From NCBI RefSeq assembly GCF_014230355.1, contig NZ_JACLAX010000009.1, positions 62,001 through 126,000 on the forward strand: a DNA stretch of 64,000 bases, read 5' to 3'. A program made the translations under genes and the position numbers. The DNA comes from Novosphingobium piscinae (GTDB lineage Bacteria > Pseudomonadota > Alphaproteobacteria > Sphingomonadales > Sphingomonadaceae). Below the pieces are notes generated by a model. The model made no database searches. It had not been told where the DNA came from and saw only the letters and a list, made by a program, of their open reading frames with translations. This document shows positions 50,870 to 60,195 of the stretch, piece by piece. The first letter of the stretch is position 1. Each line of letters starts with the position of its first letter.

Positions 50870-51733
50870 GTGACCGTGCTTCATTCCGCCCCCCGGTTCG
50901 TGGCCGAGGACGGCCTGGTCGACCGCATCACCGCCGCCCTTGGCGCCCAGCTTGTCGCCGCGCGCGAGGAATACGGCGAGACCGTGCTCGACGTGCAGCG
51001 CGACGGCATTGTCGCCGCGCTGACCACGCTGCGCGACGCGTTCGCCTACCAGCAGCTGATGGAGATCGCTGGAGCCGACTATCCGGCCCGCGCCGAGCGG
51101 TTCGAGGTTGTCTACATGCTGCTGTCGGTGACGCGGAACCACCGCGTGATCGTCAAGGTGCGCGCTGCCGAGGACACCCCGGTGCCGAGTGTGACCGGGA
51201 TCTGGCCGAATGCCGGCTGGCTCGAGCGCGAGGTGTTCGACATGTACGGCGTGATCTTCGCCGGCAACACCGACCTGCGCCGGATCCTGACCGACTACGG
51301 CTTCGAGGGGCATCCCTTCCGCAAGGACTTCCCGCTGACGGGCTATGTCGAGCTGCGCTACTCCGAGGAAGACAAGCGCGTGGTCTACGAGCCGGTCAAG
51401 CTGGCCCAGGACCTGCGCACCTTCGACTTCATGAGCCCGTGGGAAGGCACAGATTACGTGCTGCCCGGCGACGAGAAGGCGGCGACCCCGCCCGCCCCGG
51501 TCGCGCCGGCTCCGGTCCCGGCGGCCAAGGCCGAAGTCCCCAAAACCACCGACAAGCCGGCCGATACCGCCGCAGGCGACAAGGCCAGTGCCGAAGCTGC
51601 CAAGCCTGCGCGCGTGCGTAAGTCCAAGGCGGTCGAGGCTTCCGCGCCGACCGAGGCGCGCCCCGCACGCAAGCCGCGCGCCAAGAAGGCCGCTGGCGAA
51701 GGCGGCCAGGGTCCGGCGCCGGAGGGTAGCTGA
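50870..51733 (+). CDS. nuoC: NADH-quinone oxidoreductase subunit C with charged tail
   Basis: 287 residues. Residues 1-200 are the 30-kDa subunit domain ([60 protein letters not shown]). From about residue 202 a tail of 85 residues rich in Ala, Pro and Lys ([13 protein letters not shown] near the end) follows, which ordinary NuoC lacks. The GTG at 50870 has GGGAG 7 bp before it, and a longer ATG frame from 50789 would translate the repeat arms. The nuoD start follows two bases after the stop. Confidence 0.93.
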   Translation: MTVLHSAPRFVAEDGLVDRITAALGAQLVAAREEYGETVLDVQRDGIVAALTTLRDAFAYQQLMEIAGADYPARAERFEVVYMLLSVTRNHRVIVKVRAAEDTPVPSVTGIWPNAGWLEREVFDMYGVIFAGNTDLRRILTDYGFEGHPFRKDFPLTGYVELRYSEEDKRVVYEPVKLAQDLRTFDFMSPWEGTDYVLPGDEKAATPPAPVAPAPVPAAKAEVPKTTDKPADTAAGDKASAEAAKPARVRKSKAVEASAPTEARPARKPRAKKAAGEGGQGPAPEGS

Positions 51734-51735
51734 TC

Positions 51736-52947
51736 ATGTCCATGCAACTCGAACAGTCGCCCACCACCGGCGACGAGGTCATCACCAACTACACGATCAA
51801 CTTCGGGCCCCAGCACCCGGCAGCGCACGGCGTGCTGCGCATGGTGATGGAGCTGGACGGGGAGATCATCGAGCGGATCGATCCGCACGTCGGCCTGCTC
51901 CACCGCGGCACCGAGAAGCTGATCGAGCACAAGACCTATCTCCAGGCGCTGCCCTACTTCGACCGGCTCGACTACTGCTCGCCGCTGGCGATGGAGTACA
52001 GCTACGTGCTGGCGGTGGAGAAGCTGCTCAACGTCGAGGTCCCGCTGCGCGGGCAGTATCTGCGGGTGCTGTTCGCCGAGCTGACCCGCATCTGCAACCA
52101 CATGCTCAACATCGGCTCGCACGTCATGGACGTCGGGGCGATGACGCCCAACCTGCTGCTGTTCGAGATCCGCGAGGACTGCCTCAACTTCTTCGAGCGG
52201 GCCAGCGGCGCGCGCATGCATGCGGCCTGGTACCGCCCGGGCGGCGTGGCCCGTGACGTGCCGGAGAAGCTGCTGGTGGATCTGGGCAACTGGATCGACG
52301 AACGGCTGTTCCCGCTGTTCGAGGACGCCATGAGCCTGGTTGTGGACAACCGCATCTTCAAGCAGCGTAACGTCGACATCGCCGTGGTCAGCCGCGAGGA
52401 CGCGCTGGCCTGGGGCTTCTCAGGCCCGATGATCCGCGCCGCCGGTATTCCGTGGGACCTGCGCAAGAGCCAGCCCTACGACGTCTACGACCGGATGGAC
52501 TTCGAGATCCCGGTCGGCACCAATTCGGACTGCTACGACCGCATGATGGTTCGCGTCGAGGAGGTCCGCCAGTCGGCCCGGATCATGCGCCAGTGTCTGG
52601 CGGAGATGCCGGGCGGCCCGGTGATCAGCACCGACCGCAAGGTGGCGCCGCCGCGCCGCGGCGAGATGAAGAGCTCGATGGAAGCCCTGATCCATCACTT
52701 CAAGCTCTACACCGAGGGCTTCCACGTGCCGGCGGGCGAGGTCTATGTCGCCACCGAGAGCCCCAAGGGCGAATTTGGCGTCTATCTGGTCAGCGACGGC
52801 AGCAACAAACCCTATCGCTGCAAGATCCGCCCGACCGCCTTCAGCCACCTGCAGGCGATGGACTTCATGTCGAAAGGCCACATGCTGCCCGACGCGACCG
52901 CCATCCTCGGCGCGATCGACGTGGTCTTCGGGGAGTGCGACCGGTGA
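51736..52947 (+). CDS. nuoD: NADH-quinone oxidoreductase subunit D
   Basis: A 403-residue 49-kDa subunit that forms the quinone cavity with Nuo[23 protein letters not shown] is the hydrogenase-derived signature, followed by [26 protein letters not shown] and the C-terminal DVVFGECDR. The length is normal. The stop codon overlaps the GTG of the next, non-nuo gene (GTGA). Confidence 0.96.
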   Translation: MSMQLEQSPTTGDEVITNYTINFGPQHPAAHGVLRMVMELDGEIIERIDPHVGLLHRGTEKLIEHKTYLQALPYFDRLDYCSPLAMEYSYVLAVEKLLNVEVPLRGQYLRVLFAELTRICNHMLNIGSHVMDVGAMTPNLLLFEIREDCLNFFERASGARMHAAWYRPGGVARDVPEKLLVDLGNWIDERLFPLFEDAMSLVVDNRIFKQRNVDIAVVSREDALAWGFSGPMIRAAGIPWDLRKSQPYDVYDRMDFEIPVGTNSDCYDRMMVRVEEVRQSARIMRQCLAEMPGGPVISTDRKVAPPRRGEMKSSMEALIHHFKLYTEGFHVPAGEVYVATESPKGEFGVYLVSDGSNKPYRCKIRPTAFSHLQAMDFMSKGHMLPDATAILGAIDVVFGECDR

Positions 52948-53294
52948 GCAACCTTGCAACCGCCAAGGCCATGATCGCCGCCTACAACGCCCAGGACGTG
53001 GACACCTACGTGTCCTACATGACCGAGGATGCCTGCGAGGCGAACTATCGCGGTGATGTCGTGCGCGAGGGCAAGGAGGGCACCCGTTCGGGCCTCGCCG
53101 CCGCCTTCGCGCGCTGGCCGCAGAATCGTGCCGAGATCGTCGAGGCTCAGGCCATCGGCACCTACGTCGTGATGCGCGAGCACGTCACCCGCGGCCCCGC
53201 CACCGACGGATCGGCGCTGGTCGAGCCGTTCGACGTGGTGGCCGTCTATTCTTTCGAGGGCGACAAGTGCTCTCGCGTGGAGTTTATCCGGTGA
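52944..53294 (+). CDS. SnoaL/NTF2-like small protein inside the nuo operon
   Basis: 116 residues. The sequence [20 protein letters not shown] and [25 protein letters not shown] fits the SnoaL/NTF2 cone fold (DUF4440-like pattern: helix with YNAQD, then acidic segment), with later strands [13 protein letters not shown] and [19 protein letters not shown]. It starts with GTG overlapping the nuoD stop and ends overlapping the next gene (GTGA), so it is translationally coupled on both sides. No role in complex I is established for such a protein. It could be a ligand-binding or assembly helper, which is inference. Confidence 0.75.
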   Translation: MSNLATAKAMIAAYNAQDVDTYVSYMTEDACEANYRGDVVREGKEGTRSGLAAAFARWPQNRAEIVEAQAIGTYVVMREHVTRGPATDGSALVEPFDVVAVYSFEGDKCSRVEFIR

Positions 53295-53488
53295 AGTCCA
53301 CATTCGATCTGATGCGCGTCTGGGCAGCGCTGACCGGCCTGGTCCTGGCCGCGTTCTACTTCGTGTCGCTGGGCCTCGGCGCCCGGCCGAGTGACCTGTT
53401 GCCGATGCTGATCGCCGCGATCGGCGGGTTCGAGCTGTCGCTCTATGCGCAGGATCTCTGGCTGAAGCGGAGGCGCCAGCATGGCTGA
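53291..53488 (+). CDS. Small two-helix membrane protein inside the nuo operon
   Basis: 65 residues with two hydrophobic stretches (LTGLVLAAFYFVSLGLGA and LLPMLIAAIGGFELSLYA) and a basic C-terminus (LKRRRQHG). The GTG start at 53291 overlaps the stop of the SnoaL-like gene, and its last 8 bases overlap nuoE. Its position in a tightly coupled chain makes it a real gene. No family is recognised. It may be an accessory or assembly subunit of complex I, which is inference. Confidence 0.65.
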   Translation: MKSTFDLMRVWAALTGLVLAAFYFVSLGLGARPSDLLPMLIAAIGGFELSLYAQDLWLKRRRQHG

Positions 53489-54149
53489 CCGTCATATCGA
53501 ACCCGACAGTCCCGAACTGCGCGCCCGCTGGGGCAACTGGGCCTGGACCCCGGACAACGCGGCCAAGGCGCAGGAGATCATCGCGCGCTATCCCGAAGGA
53601 CGCCAGCGCTCGGCGGTGATGCCGCTGCTGGATCTGGCCCAACGCCAGGTCGGTGCCGAGACCAACACGCAGGGCTGGCTGCCGATTCCGGTGATGGAAA
53701 AGATCGCGGCGCAACTCGACATGCCAATCATTCGCGTGGTCGAGGTCGCGACCTTCTATACGATGTACAACCTCGTCCCCGTTGGGCGCTTTCACGTGCA
53801 GGTCTGCGGGACGACGCCGTGCATGCTGCGCGGCTCCGACGATCTGATCAAGGCCTGCCACCAGCGCGGGATGAAGCCGGGGCACACCACGGCCGACGGT
53901 CTCTGGACCTTCACCGAAGTCGAATGCATGGGCAACTGCGCCTCGGCGCCGATGGTCCAGATCAACGACGACAACTACGAGGACCTGACGGCCGAGCGGC
54001 TGAACACCGTTCTGGATGCGCTGGCGCGGGGCGAGCAGCCCAAGACCGGCACGCAGGAGCCGGGACGCCATACGGTCGAGCCGGTGGGTGCCCTGTCCTC
54101 GCTGACCGCGATGGTCTCCGAAAACCATGATTATCGGGGGGAGTGGTAA
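53481..54149 (+). CDS. nuoE: NADH-quinone oxidoreductase subunit E
   Basis: A 222-residue 24-kDa thioredoxin-like [2Fe-2S] subunit (cluster N1a). The ligands are in VCGTTPCMLRGSDD and ECMGNCASAPMVQIN. FYTMYNLVPVGRFHVQ precedes them, as in all NuoE. It is next to NuoF in the NADH-oxidising tip of the complex. A 158-bp repeat-containing gap separates it from nuoF. Confidence 0.95.
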   Translation: MADRHIEPDSPELRARWGNWAWTPDNAAKAQEIIARYPEGRQRSAVMPLLDLAQRQVGAETNTQGWLPIPVMEKIAAQLDMPIIRVVEVATFYTMYNLVPVGRFHVQVCGTTPCMLRGSDDLIKACHQRGMKPGHTTADGLWTFTEVECMGNCASAPMVQINDDNYEDLTAERLNTVLDALARGEQPKTGTQEPGRHTVEPVGALSSLTAMVSENHDYRGEW

Positions 54150-54186
54150 GTCATGGCTGCCGCCTTCTTGTTCCCTTGCACCACCC

Positions 54187-54280
54187 CCACTCAGCCAGAG
54201 CCGGTCGAAGGCCACGCGCTGCGTGTCGAGCTTGGTCATTCCGCCGCGCGTGGGCTTCGACAAGCTCAGCCTGAGCGGAT
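54187..54280. repeat. REP element between nuoE and nuoF
   Basis: 54255-54280 repeats the CTTCGACAAGCTCAGCCTGA arm seen between nuoB and nuoC. A degenerate opposite arm lies at about 54187-54210 (ACTCAGCCAGAGCCGGTCGA). No gene is supported in the 158-bp gap. Confidence 0.7.
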
Positions 54281-54307
54281 CTTGTTTGCTGATGAAGGAG
54301 GTGAGGC

Positions 54308-55594
54308 ATGAGCCTCGCTGACAAGGATCGCATCTTCACCAACCTCTATGGCTACCAGCCGTGGAGCCTGAAGGCCGCGATGGCGCGGGGCGATTGGGAC
54401 AACACCAAGGCCCTGCTCGCCCGTGGGCAGGATGCGATCATCCAGGAAATCAAGGACTCCGGTCTGCGCGGGCGCGGCGGGGCGGGCTTCCCGACCGGCA
54501 TGAAGTGGTCCTTCATGCCCAAGGAAAGCCGCGACGGCCGTCCCAGCTTCCTGGTGATCAACGCCGACGAATCCGAGCCGGGTTCGTGCAAGGACCGCGA
54601 GATCATCCGCCACGATCCGCACAAGCTGATCGAGGGCGCGCTGGTCGCCGGCTTCGCGATGCGCGCGCGGGCGGCCTACATCTACATCCGCGGCGAATAC
54701 ATCCGCGAGGCCGAGACGCTGTTTGCCGCCGTCGCCGAGGCCTATGACGCCGGGCTGCTCGGCAAGAACGCGGCCGGCTCGGGCTACGATTTCGACGTCT
54801 TCGTCCATCGCGGGGCCGGCGCGTATATCTGCGGCGAAGAGACCGCGATGATCGAAAGCCTCGAAGGCAAGAAGGGCCAGCCGCGTCTCAAGCCGCCGTT
54901 CCCGGCCGGGGCGGGGCTCTATGGCTGCCCGACCACGGTCAACAACGTCGAATCCATCGCGGTGGCGCCGACCATCCTGCGCCGTGGCGCGAGCTGGTTC
55001 TCCAGCTTCGGGCGTGACAACAACAAGGGCACCAAGCTCTTCCAGATCAGCGGGCACGTGAACAAGCCCTGCGTGGTTGAGGAGGAGATGAGCATCCCCT
55101 TCCACGAGCTGATCGAGAAGCATTGCGGCGGCATCCGCGGCGGACGCGACAACCTGCTGGCGGTGATCCCGGGCGGGTCCTCGGTCCCGCTCGTCCCGGC
55201 GGAGCAGATCTGGGACGCCCCGATGGACTTCGACGGGCTGCGCGCGCTCGGCTCGGGCCTGGGCACGGCAGCCGTCATCGTGATGGACAAGTCCACCGAC
55301 ATCGTGCGCGCGATCAGCCGCCTGTCCTACTTCTACAAGCACGAGTCCTGCGGCCAGTGCACGCCCTGCCGCGAAGGCACCGGCTGGATGTGGCGCGTCA
55401 TGGAGCGCCTGCGCACCGGCGATGCCGCGGTCGAAGAAATCGACATGCTGCAGCAGGTGACCAAGCAGGTCGAAGGCCACACCATCTGCGCCCTGGGCGA
55501 CGCGGCCGCCTGGCCGATCCAGGGCCTGATCCGCCATTTCCGTCCCGAGATCGAGCGACGGATCGCCGAGAACGCGCGGGAGGCAGCAGAGTGA
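54308..55594 (+). CDS. nuoF: NADH-quinone oxidoreductase subunit F
   Basis: A 428-residue NADH- and FMN-binding subunit. The glycine-rich [15 protein letters not shown] binds [20 protein letters not shown] contributes to the FMN site, and the [4Fe-4S] cluster N3 ligands are in [15 protein letters not shown] plus a later Cys in [12 protein letters not shown]. It oxidises NADH and passes electrons to NuoE and NuoG. A clear AGGAGG ribosome site precedes the ATG. Confidence 0.96.
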   Translation: MSLADKDRIFTNLYGYQPWSLKAAMARGDWDNTKALLARGQDAIIQEIKDSGLRGRGGAGFPTGMKWSFMPKESRDGRPSFLVINADESEPGSCKDREIIRHDPHKLIEGALVAGFAMRARAAYIYIRGEYIREAETLFAAVAEAYDAGLLGKNAAGSGYDFDVFVHRGAGAYICGEETAMIESLEGKKGQPRLKPPFPAGAGLYGCPTTVNNVESIAVAPTILRRGASWFSSFGRDNNKGTKLFQISGHVNKPCVVEEEMSIPFHELIEKHCGGIRGGRDNLLAVIPGGSSVPLVPAEQIWDAPMDFDGLRALGSGLGTAAVIVMDKSTDIVRAISRLSYFYKHESCGQCTPCREGTGWMWRVMERLRTGDAAVEEIDMLQQVTKQVEGHTICALGDAAAWPIQGLIRHFRPEIERRIAENAREAAE

Positions 55595-55608
55595 CCGTCA
55601 AAGTGATC

Positions 55609-55697
55609 GTCGTCCCGGCGCAGGCCGGGACCGCTGGCCTCATCGACGCCGGCGTTCAGTCCAGTCTCCAGCGGTCCCGGATCAAGTCCGGGACGAC
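55609..55697. repeat. Paired-hairpin repeat between nuoF and nuoG
   Basis: Two hairpins, GTCCCGGC/GGCCGGGAC (55612-55632) and GTCCCGGA/TCCGGGAC (55674-55694), are themselves inverted copies flanked by CGTC and GACG. It occupies most of the 117-bp gap. It belongs to a different family from the TTCGACA element at the other nuo junctions. Confidence 0.75.
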
Positions 55698-55711
55698 GAA
55701 TGGGGTCCCAA

Positions 55712-57733
55712 ATGCCTAAAGTCACTGTAGACGGCACCGAACTCGAAGTCCCGGCCGGCGCCACCGTGCTGCAGGCCTGCGAGCTTGCCGGCAAGGAAAT
55801 CCCGCGCTTCTGCTATCACGAGCGCCTGTCGATCGCCGGCAACTGCCGGATGTGCCTGGTCGAGGTGAGCCCCGGGCCGCCAAAGCCGCAGGCGAGTTGC
55901 GCGCTGCCCGCCACCGAGGGTCAGGTCATCAAGACCGACAGCGAGATGGTGAAGAAGGCCCGCGAAGGGGTGATGGAGTTCCTCCTCATCAACCACCCGC
56001 TCGACTGCCCGATCTGCGACCAGGGTGGCGAGTGCGACCTGCAGGACCAGTCGGTCGCCTATGGCCGCGGGGCCTCGCGCTATGACGAGAACAAGCGGGC
56101 CGTGACCGACAAGTACATGGGTCCGCTGATCAAGACGACGATGACCCGGTGCATCCACTGCACCCGCTGCGTCCGCTTCAGCGAGGAAGTGGCTGGGGTG
56201 GACGAGATCGGCGCGCTCTATCGCGGCGAGAACATGCAGATCTCGACCTACCTCGAGCATGCCGCCAAGCACGAGCTGTCTGCCAACGTCATTGACCTGT
56301 GCCCGGTCGGCGCCCTGACCAGCCGGCCCTATGCCTTCGAGGCGCGCCCGTGGGAGCTCAAGAAGACTCTGTCGATCGACGTGTCCGACGCGATCGGCGC
56401 CAATGTTCGCGTCGATGCGCGCGGCCGCGAGGTGCTGCGCATTCTGCCACGCGTCAACGATGACGTGAACGAGGAGTGGCTGAGCGACAAGGGCCGCTTC
56501 CAGGTCGATGGGCTGACCAAGCGCCGGCTCGATCGGCCGTGGATCCGCCGCGACGGCAAGCTCACCCCGGCGACCTGGGCCGAAGCCTTCGCCGCGGTGG
56601 CCAGCATCAATCCCGGTTCGTCGATCGCGGCGGTGGCCGGTGATCTGGTCGACTGCGAGACGATGTTCGCCGCCAAGGCGCTGCTCGGCGCGCTGGGTTC
56701 CAGCCTGCTCGAAGGCCGCCAGACCGGGATGAGCTATCCGGCCGACAATCTCGCTGCGGTGAACTTCAACACGACTCTCGCCGGGATCGAAATCGCCGAT
56801 GCGGTGCTGATCGTCGGCAGTCACATTCGCTGGGAAGCTGCGTTGCTCAACGCTCGCCTACGCAAGGCGGTGAAGCGCGGGGCCAGGGTGTTCGTGGTCG
56901 GGCCCGAGTATGACCTCACCTACAAGGCCGAGTTCCTCGGCGACGATGCCGCGCTGCTGGGTAAGCTGCCGGGGCATGTGAGCGAGGCGTTCGGCGCGGC
57001 CAAGCGTCCGGCGATTATCATCGGCGGCGCGGGCCTGGCCAAGGGCGCGCTCGGGCCGGCGCTGGCCCTGGCCGAGCAGTGGAACCTGGTGCGCACGCTG
57101 GACGACGGCACCGCCTGGAACGGCTTCAACGTGCTGCACATGGCGGCGAGCCGCATGGGCGGGCTGATGCTGGGCTATGCCCAGGCCGGCGGGATCGCCG
57201 ATCTGGTCGCGGCTAAGCCCAAGCTGGTGCTGTCGCTCGGCGCCGACGAGGTCGATTACACCCGCTTCGCCGGCTCGATGGTGGTCTACATCGGCCACCA
57301 TGGCGACAAGGGCGCCCATGCCGCTGACATCATCCTGCCCGGTTCGGCCTATACCGAGAAGGCCGGGACCTACGTCAACACCGAAGGCCGGGTGCAGTAC
57401 GCCGAGAAGGCCGTGTTCGCGCCGGGCGATGCCCGCGAGGACTGGACGATCCTGCGCGCACTGGCCGATGCCTTCGGGGTTTCGGTCGGCTTCGACAGCT
57501 TCGAGGAGCTGCGTGCGGCGATGGTCGCGGCGGTCCCGGCGCTGGGCGTGGAAGGGTTGGCCGATTACGGTGCGCTACCGCAGGCGGACAAGAAGGCCAC
57601 TGCGGAAGGTACGATCACCTATCCGATCAAGGACTTCTACCTGACCAACCCGATCGCCCGCGCCTCGGCGACGATGCAGCGTTGCTCGGCCGAGCTGCTT
57701 CACGGCGAAGACTTCGCGGAGGCCGCGGAATGA
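55712..57733 (+). CDS. nuoG: NADH-quinone oxidoreductase subunit G
   Basis: A 673-residue 75-kDa subunit. The N-terminal [2Fe-2S] ligands are in [23 protein letters not shown], the His/Cys cluster N5 region has [24 protein letters not shown], and the [4Fe-4S] ligands are in [11 protein letters not shown] with [15 protein letters not shown]. The C-terminal half is the molybdopterin-oxidoreductase-like domain without cofactor. The ATG at 55712 has GGGG 6 bp before it, and an ATG at 55700 has none. The stop overlaps the nuoH start. Confidence 0.95.
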   Translation: MPKVTVDGTELEVPAGATVLQACELAGKEIPRFCYHERLSIAGNCRMCLVEVSPGPPKPQASCALPATEGQVIKTDSEMVKKAREGVMEFLLINHPLDCPICDQGGECDLQDQSVAYGRGASRYDENKRAVTDKYMGPLIKTTMTRCIHCTRCVRFSEEVAGVDEIGALYRGENMQISTYLEHAAKHELSANVIDLCPVGALTSRPYAFEARPWELKKTLSIDVSDAIGANVRVDARGREVLRILPRVNDDVNEEWLSDKGRFQVDGLTKRRLDRPWIRRDGKLTPATWAEAFAAVASINPGSSIAAVAGDLVDCETMFAAKALLGALGSSLLEGRQTGMSYPADNLAAVNFNTTLAGIEIADAVLIVGSHIRWEAALLNARLRKAVKRGARVFVVGPEYDLTYKAEFLGDDAALLGKLPGHVSEAFGAAKRPAIIIGGAGLAKGALGPALALAEQWNLVRTLDDGTAWNGFNVLHMAASRMGGLMLGYAQAGGIADLVAAKPKLVLSLGADEVDYTRFAGSMVVYIGHHGDKGAHAADIILPGSAYTEKAGTYVNTEGRVQYAEKAVFAPGDAREDWTILRALADAFGVSVGFDSFEELRAAMVAAVPALGVEGLADYGALPQADKKATAEGTITYPIKDFYLTNPIARASATMQRCSAELLHGEDFAEAAE

Positions 57734-58776
57734 CCGCCTTCTTCCAATCGGCCGGCCTCCCGTTCGAGGCCGCATGGCTGCTCGCCACGGTCGCGGGGAT
57801 CCTGCTGATCGCCTTCCCGGTGATGCTCGCCGTGGCGATCGTGATCTATTTCGACCGCAAGATCTGGGCGGCCATGGCGCTGCGCAAGGGCCCCAACGTG
57901 GTCGGCCCCTTCGGCATCCTGCAAAGCTTCGCCGATGGCCTGAAGGTGTTCCTGCAGGAAACGATCATCCCCTCGGCGGCGAACAAGGGCCTGTTCCTGA
58001 TCGCGCCGATCATCACCTTCACCGTGGCGCTGCTGGCCTGGGCGGTGATCCCGTTCAGCGCGACGGCGATCCTCTCGAACATCAATGTCGGGCTGCTGTA
58101 CATCCTCGCGATCTCGTCGCTGGGGGTCTATGGCACGGTTATCGCCGGCTGGTCGTCGAACTCGAAATACCCGTTCTTCTCGGCGATGCGCGCCTCGGCG
58201 CAGATGATCTCCTATGAGGTCTCGATCGGCTTCATCCTGATCTGCGTGGTGCTGTGGGCCGGCTCATTCAACCTCGACACCATTGTCCAGGCGCAGAAGG
58301 GCCACGTCTTCGGGATCGTCAACGGCTTCGTGGCGAACCCGCTGCTGTTCCCGATGTGGGTGATGTTCCTGATCTCGGGCATGGCCGAGACCCAGCGTGC
58401 TCCGTTCGACCTGACAGAGGCCGAGTCCGAGCTCGTCGCCGGCTACCAGACCGAATACTCGTCAATGGCCTTCGCGCTCTACTGGCTGGGCGAATACGCC
58501 AACGTGCTGCTGATGTGCGCGCTCAACGCTGTGCTGTTCTGGGGCGGCTATCTGCCGCCGCTCGACATTCCGGTCTTGTATGCCGTCCCCGGCCTCGTCT
58601 GGATGCTCGGCAAGATCCTGTTCTTCTTCTTCATCTTCAGCTGGGTGAAGGCCACCGTGCCGCGCTACCGCTATGACCAGCTGATGCGGTTGGGCTGGAA
58701 GGTTTTCCTGCCCGTTTCGCTGGCGTGGGTCGTTATCGTCAGCGGCTACCTCATGATCACCGGACACTTCGCATGA
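57730..58776 (+). CDS. nuoH: NADH-quinone oxidoreductase subunit H
   Basis: A 348-residue membrane subunit of eight or nine helices that links the quinone site to the proton-pumping arm. Typical parts are [23 protein letters not shown], the loop [32 protein letters not shown], and the C-terminal [17 protein letters not shown]. It overlaps nuoG and nuoI by 4 bp each (ATGA), so it is translationally coupled on both sides. Confidence 0.96.
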   Translation: MTAFFQSAGLPFEAAWLLATVAGILLIAFPVMLAVAIVIYFDRKIWAAMALRKGPNVVGPFGILQSFADGLKVFLQETIIPSAANKGLFLIAPIITFTVALLAWAVIPFSATAILSNINVGLLYILAISSLGVYGTVIAGWSSNSKYPFFSAMRASAQMISYEVSIGFILICVVLWAGSFNLDTIVQAQKGHVFGIVNGFVANPLLFPMWVMFLISGMAETQRAPFDLTEAESELVAGYQTEYSSMAFALYWLGEYANVLLMCALNAVLFWGGYLPPLDIPVLYAVPGLVWMLGKILFFFFIFSWVKATVPRYRYDQLMRLGWKVFLPVSLAWVVIVSGYLMITGHFA

Positions 58777-59258
58777 CCGTTGCCCAGCTCATCAAGAGCT
58801 TCACGCTCTGGGAATTCCTGAAGGCTCACCTGATCACCCTGAAGTACTTCTTCAAGGTGAAGGCGACCATCAACTATCCCTTCGAGAAGAACCCGCTGTC
58901 GCCCCGTTTCCGCGGCGAGCACGCGCTGCGTCGCTATCCCAGCGGCGAAGAGCGCTGCATCGCCTGCAAGCTGTGCGAGGCGGTGTGCCCGGCCCAGGCG
59001 ATCACGATCGAGGCCGAGCCGCGCGATGATGGCAGCCGCCGCACCACGCGTTACGACATCGACATGACCAAGTGCATCTACTGCGGCTTCTGTCAGGAAG
59101 CCTGTCCGGTGGACGCCATCGTCGAAGGACCGAACCTCGAGTTCGCCACCGAAACGCGCGAAGAGCTGCTCTACGACAAGGCCAAGCTGCTCGCCAACGG
59201 GGACAAGTGGGAGCGCGCCCTGGCCGCGAACCTTGAAGCCGATGCACCGTACCGGTAG
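58773..59258 (+). CDS. nuoI: NADH-quinone oxidoreductase subunit I
   Basis: A 161-residue ferredoxin-like subunit with two [4Fe-4S] clusters (N6a, N6b): [16 protein letters not shown] and [16 protein letters not shown]. The N-terminal amphipathic region and [18 protein letters not shown] are standard. It is coupled to nuoH by ATGA and followed 12 bp later by nuoJ. Confidence 0.97.
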   Translation: MTVAQLIKSFTLWEFLKAHLITLKYFFKVKATINYPFEKNPLSPRFRGEHALRRYPSGEERCIACKLCEAVCPAQAITIEAEPRDDGSRRTTRYDIDMTKCIYCGFCQEACPVDAIVEGPNLEFATETREELLYDKAKLLANGDKWERALAANLEADAPYR

Positions 59259-59270
59259 GGGGCCGCGCTC

Positions 59271-59888
59271 ATGATTCAACTCATTGCCTTCTACCTGTTC
59301 GCGACGCTTGCCACTGCGGCGGGCGCACTGACGATCCTGGCGCGCAACCCGGTTCATTCGGTGCTGTGGCTGATTGTCGCCTTCTTCAACGCCGCTGGGC
59401 TGATGGTGCTGGTCGGGGCCGAGTTCATCGCCATGCTGCTGGTGATCGTCTATGTCGGCGCCGTGGCCGTGCTGTTCCTGTTCGTGGTCATGATGCTCGA
59501 CATCGACTTCGCCGAGCTGCGCGCCGGTTTCATCCGCAACTTCCCCCTGGGCTTCGCGCTGGCGCTGGTCCTGCTGATGGAGCTGGTGCTCGGCGCTGGA
59601 GCCTACAAGGCCGGTGCGCTCAAGCTGGGCACGCCCGACGGTTCGGCCACCGCTGCCGCCGGAGCCAGCAACATCGAGGCGATCGGCGCGCTGCTTTACA
59701 GCCGTTACCTGTTCCTGTTCGAGGCAGCCGGCCTGGTCTTGCTGGTCGCCATGGTCGGAGCGATCGTGCTGACCCACCGCCAGCGCAGCGGGGTCCGCGG
59801 GCAGAACGTCGCCCGGCAGAACGCGCGCCGCCCGGACGAGGCGACGCACAACGTCTCGCCCGAGGTGGGTAAGGGAGTCACGCTGTGA
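59271..59888 (+). CDS. nuoJ: NADH-quinone oxidoreductase subunit J
   Basis: A 205-residue five-helix membrane subunit. The conserved third-helix region is [30 protein letters not shown]. The C-terminus is long and Arg-rich ([21 protein letters not shown]), as in other alphaproteobacteria. The stop overlaps the GTG of nuoK. Confidence 0.95.
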   Translation: MIQLIAFYLFATLATAAGALTILARNPVHSVLWLIVAFFNAAGLMVLVGAEFIAMLLVIVYVGAVAVLFLFVVMMLDIDFAELRAGFIRNFPLGFALALVLLMELVLGAGAYKAGALKLGTPDGSATAAAGASNIEAIGALLYSRYLFLFEAAGLVLLVAMVGAIVLTHRQRSGVRGQNVARQNARRPDEATHNVSPEVGKGVTL

Positions 59889-60190
59889 TCGGCATCGAAC
59901 ACTACGTCGTCGTCAGCTCGATCCTCTTCGTGCTGGGCGTGCTGGGGATATTCCTCAACCGCAAGAACGTGATCATCATCCTGATGGCGATCGAGCTGAT
60001 CCTGCTGGCCGTGAACCTCAACCTGGTCGCCTTCTCGAGCTTCCTCGGCGACCTGACCGGGCAGATCTTCGCCATGTTCGTCCTGACCGTGGCGGCCGGC
60101 GAAGCCGCGGTGGGTCTGGCGATCCTGGTGATCTACTTCCGCGGCCGCGGCACCATCGCGGTTGACGATGTGAACCGGATGAAGGGGTAA
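59885..60190 (+). CDS. nuoK: NADH-quinone oxidoreductase subunit K
   Basis: A 101-residue three-helix subunit with the two buried glutamates of the proton path in [18 protein letters not shown] and [17 protein letters not shown] start overlapping nuoJ (GTGA). nuoL starts 5 bp after its stop. Confidence 0.96.
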   Translation: MIGIEHYVVVSSILFVLGVLGIFLNRKNVIIILMAIELILLAVNLNLVAFSSFLGDLTGQIFAMFVLTVAAGEAAVGLAILVIYFRGRGTIAVDDVNRMKG

Positions 60191-60195
60191 GCTTC

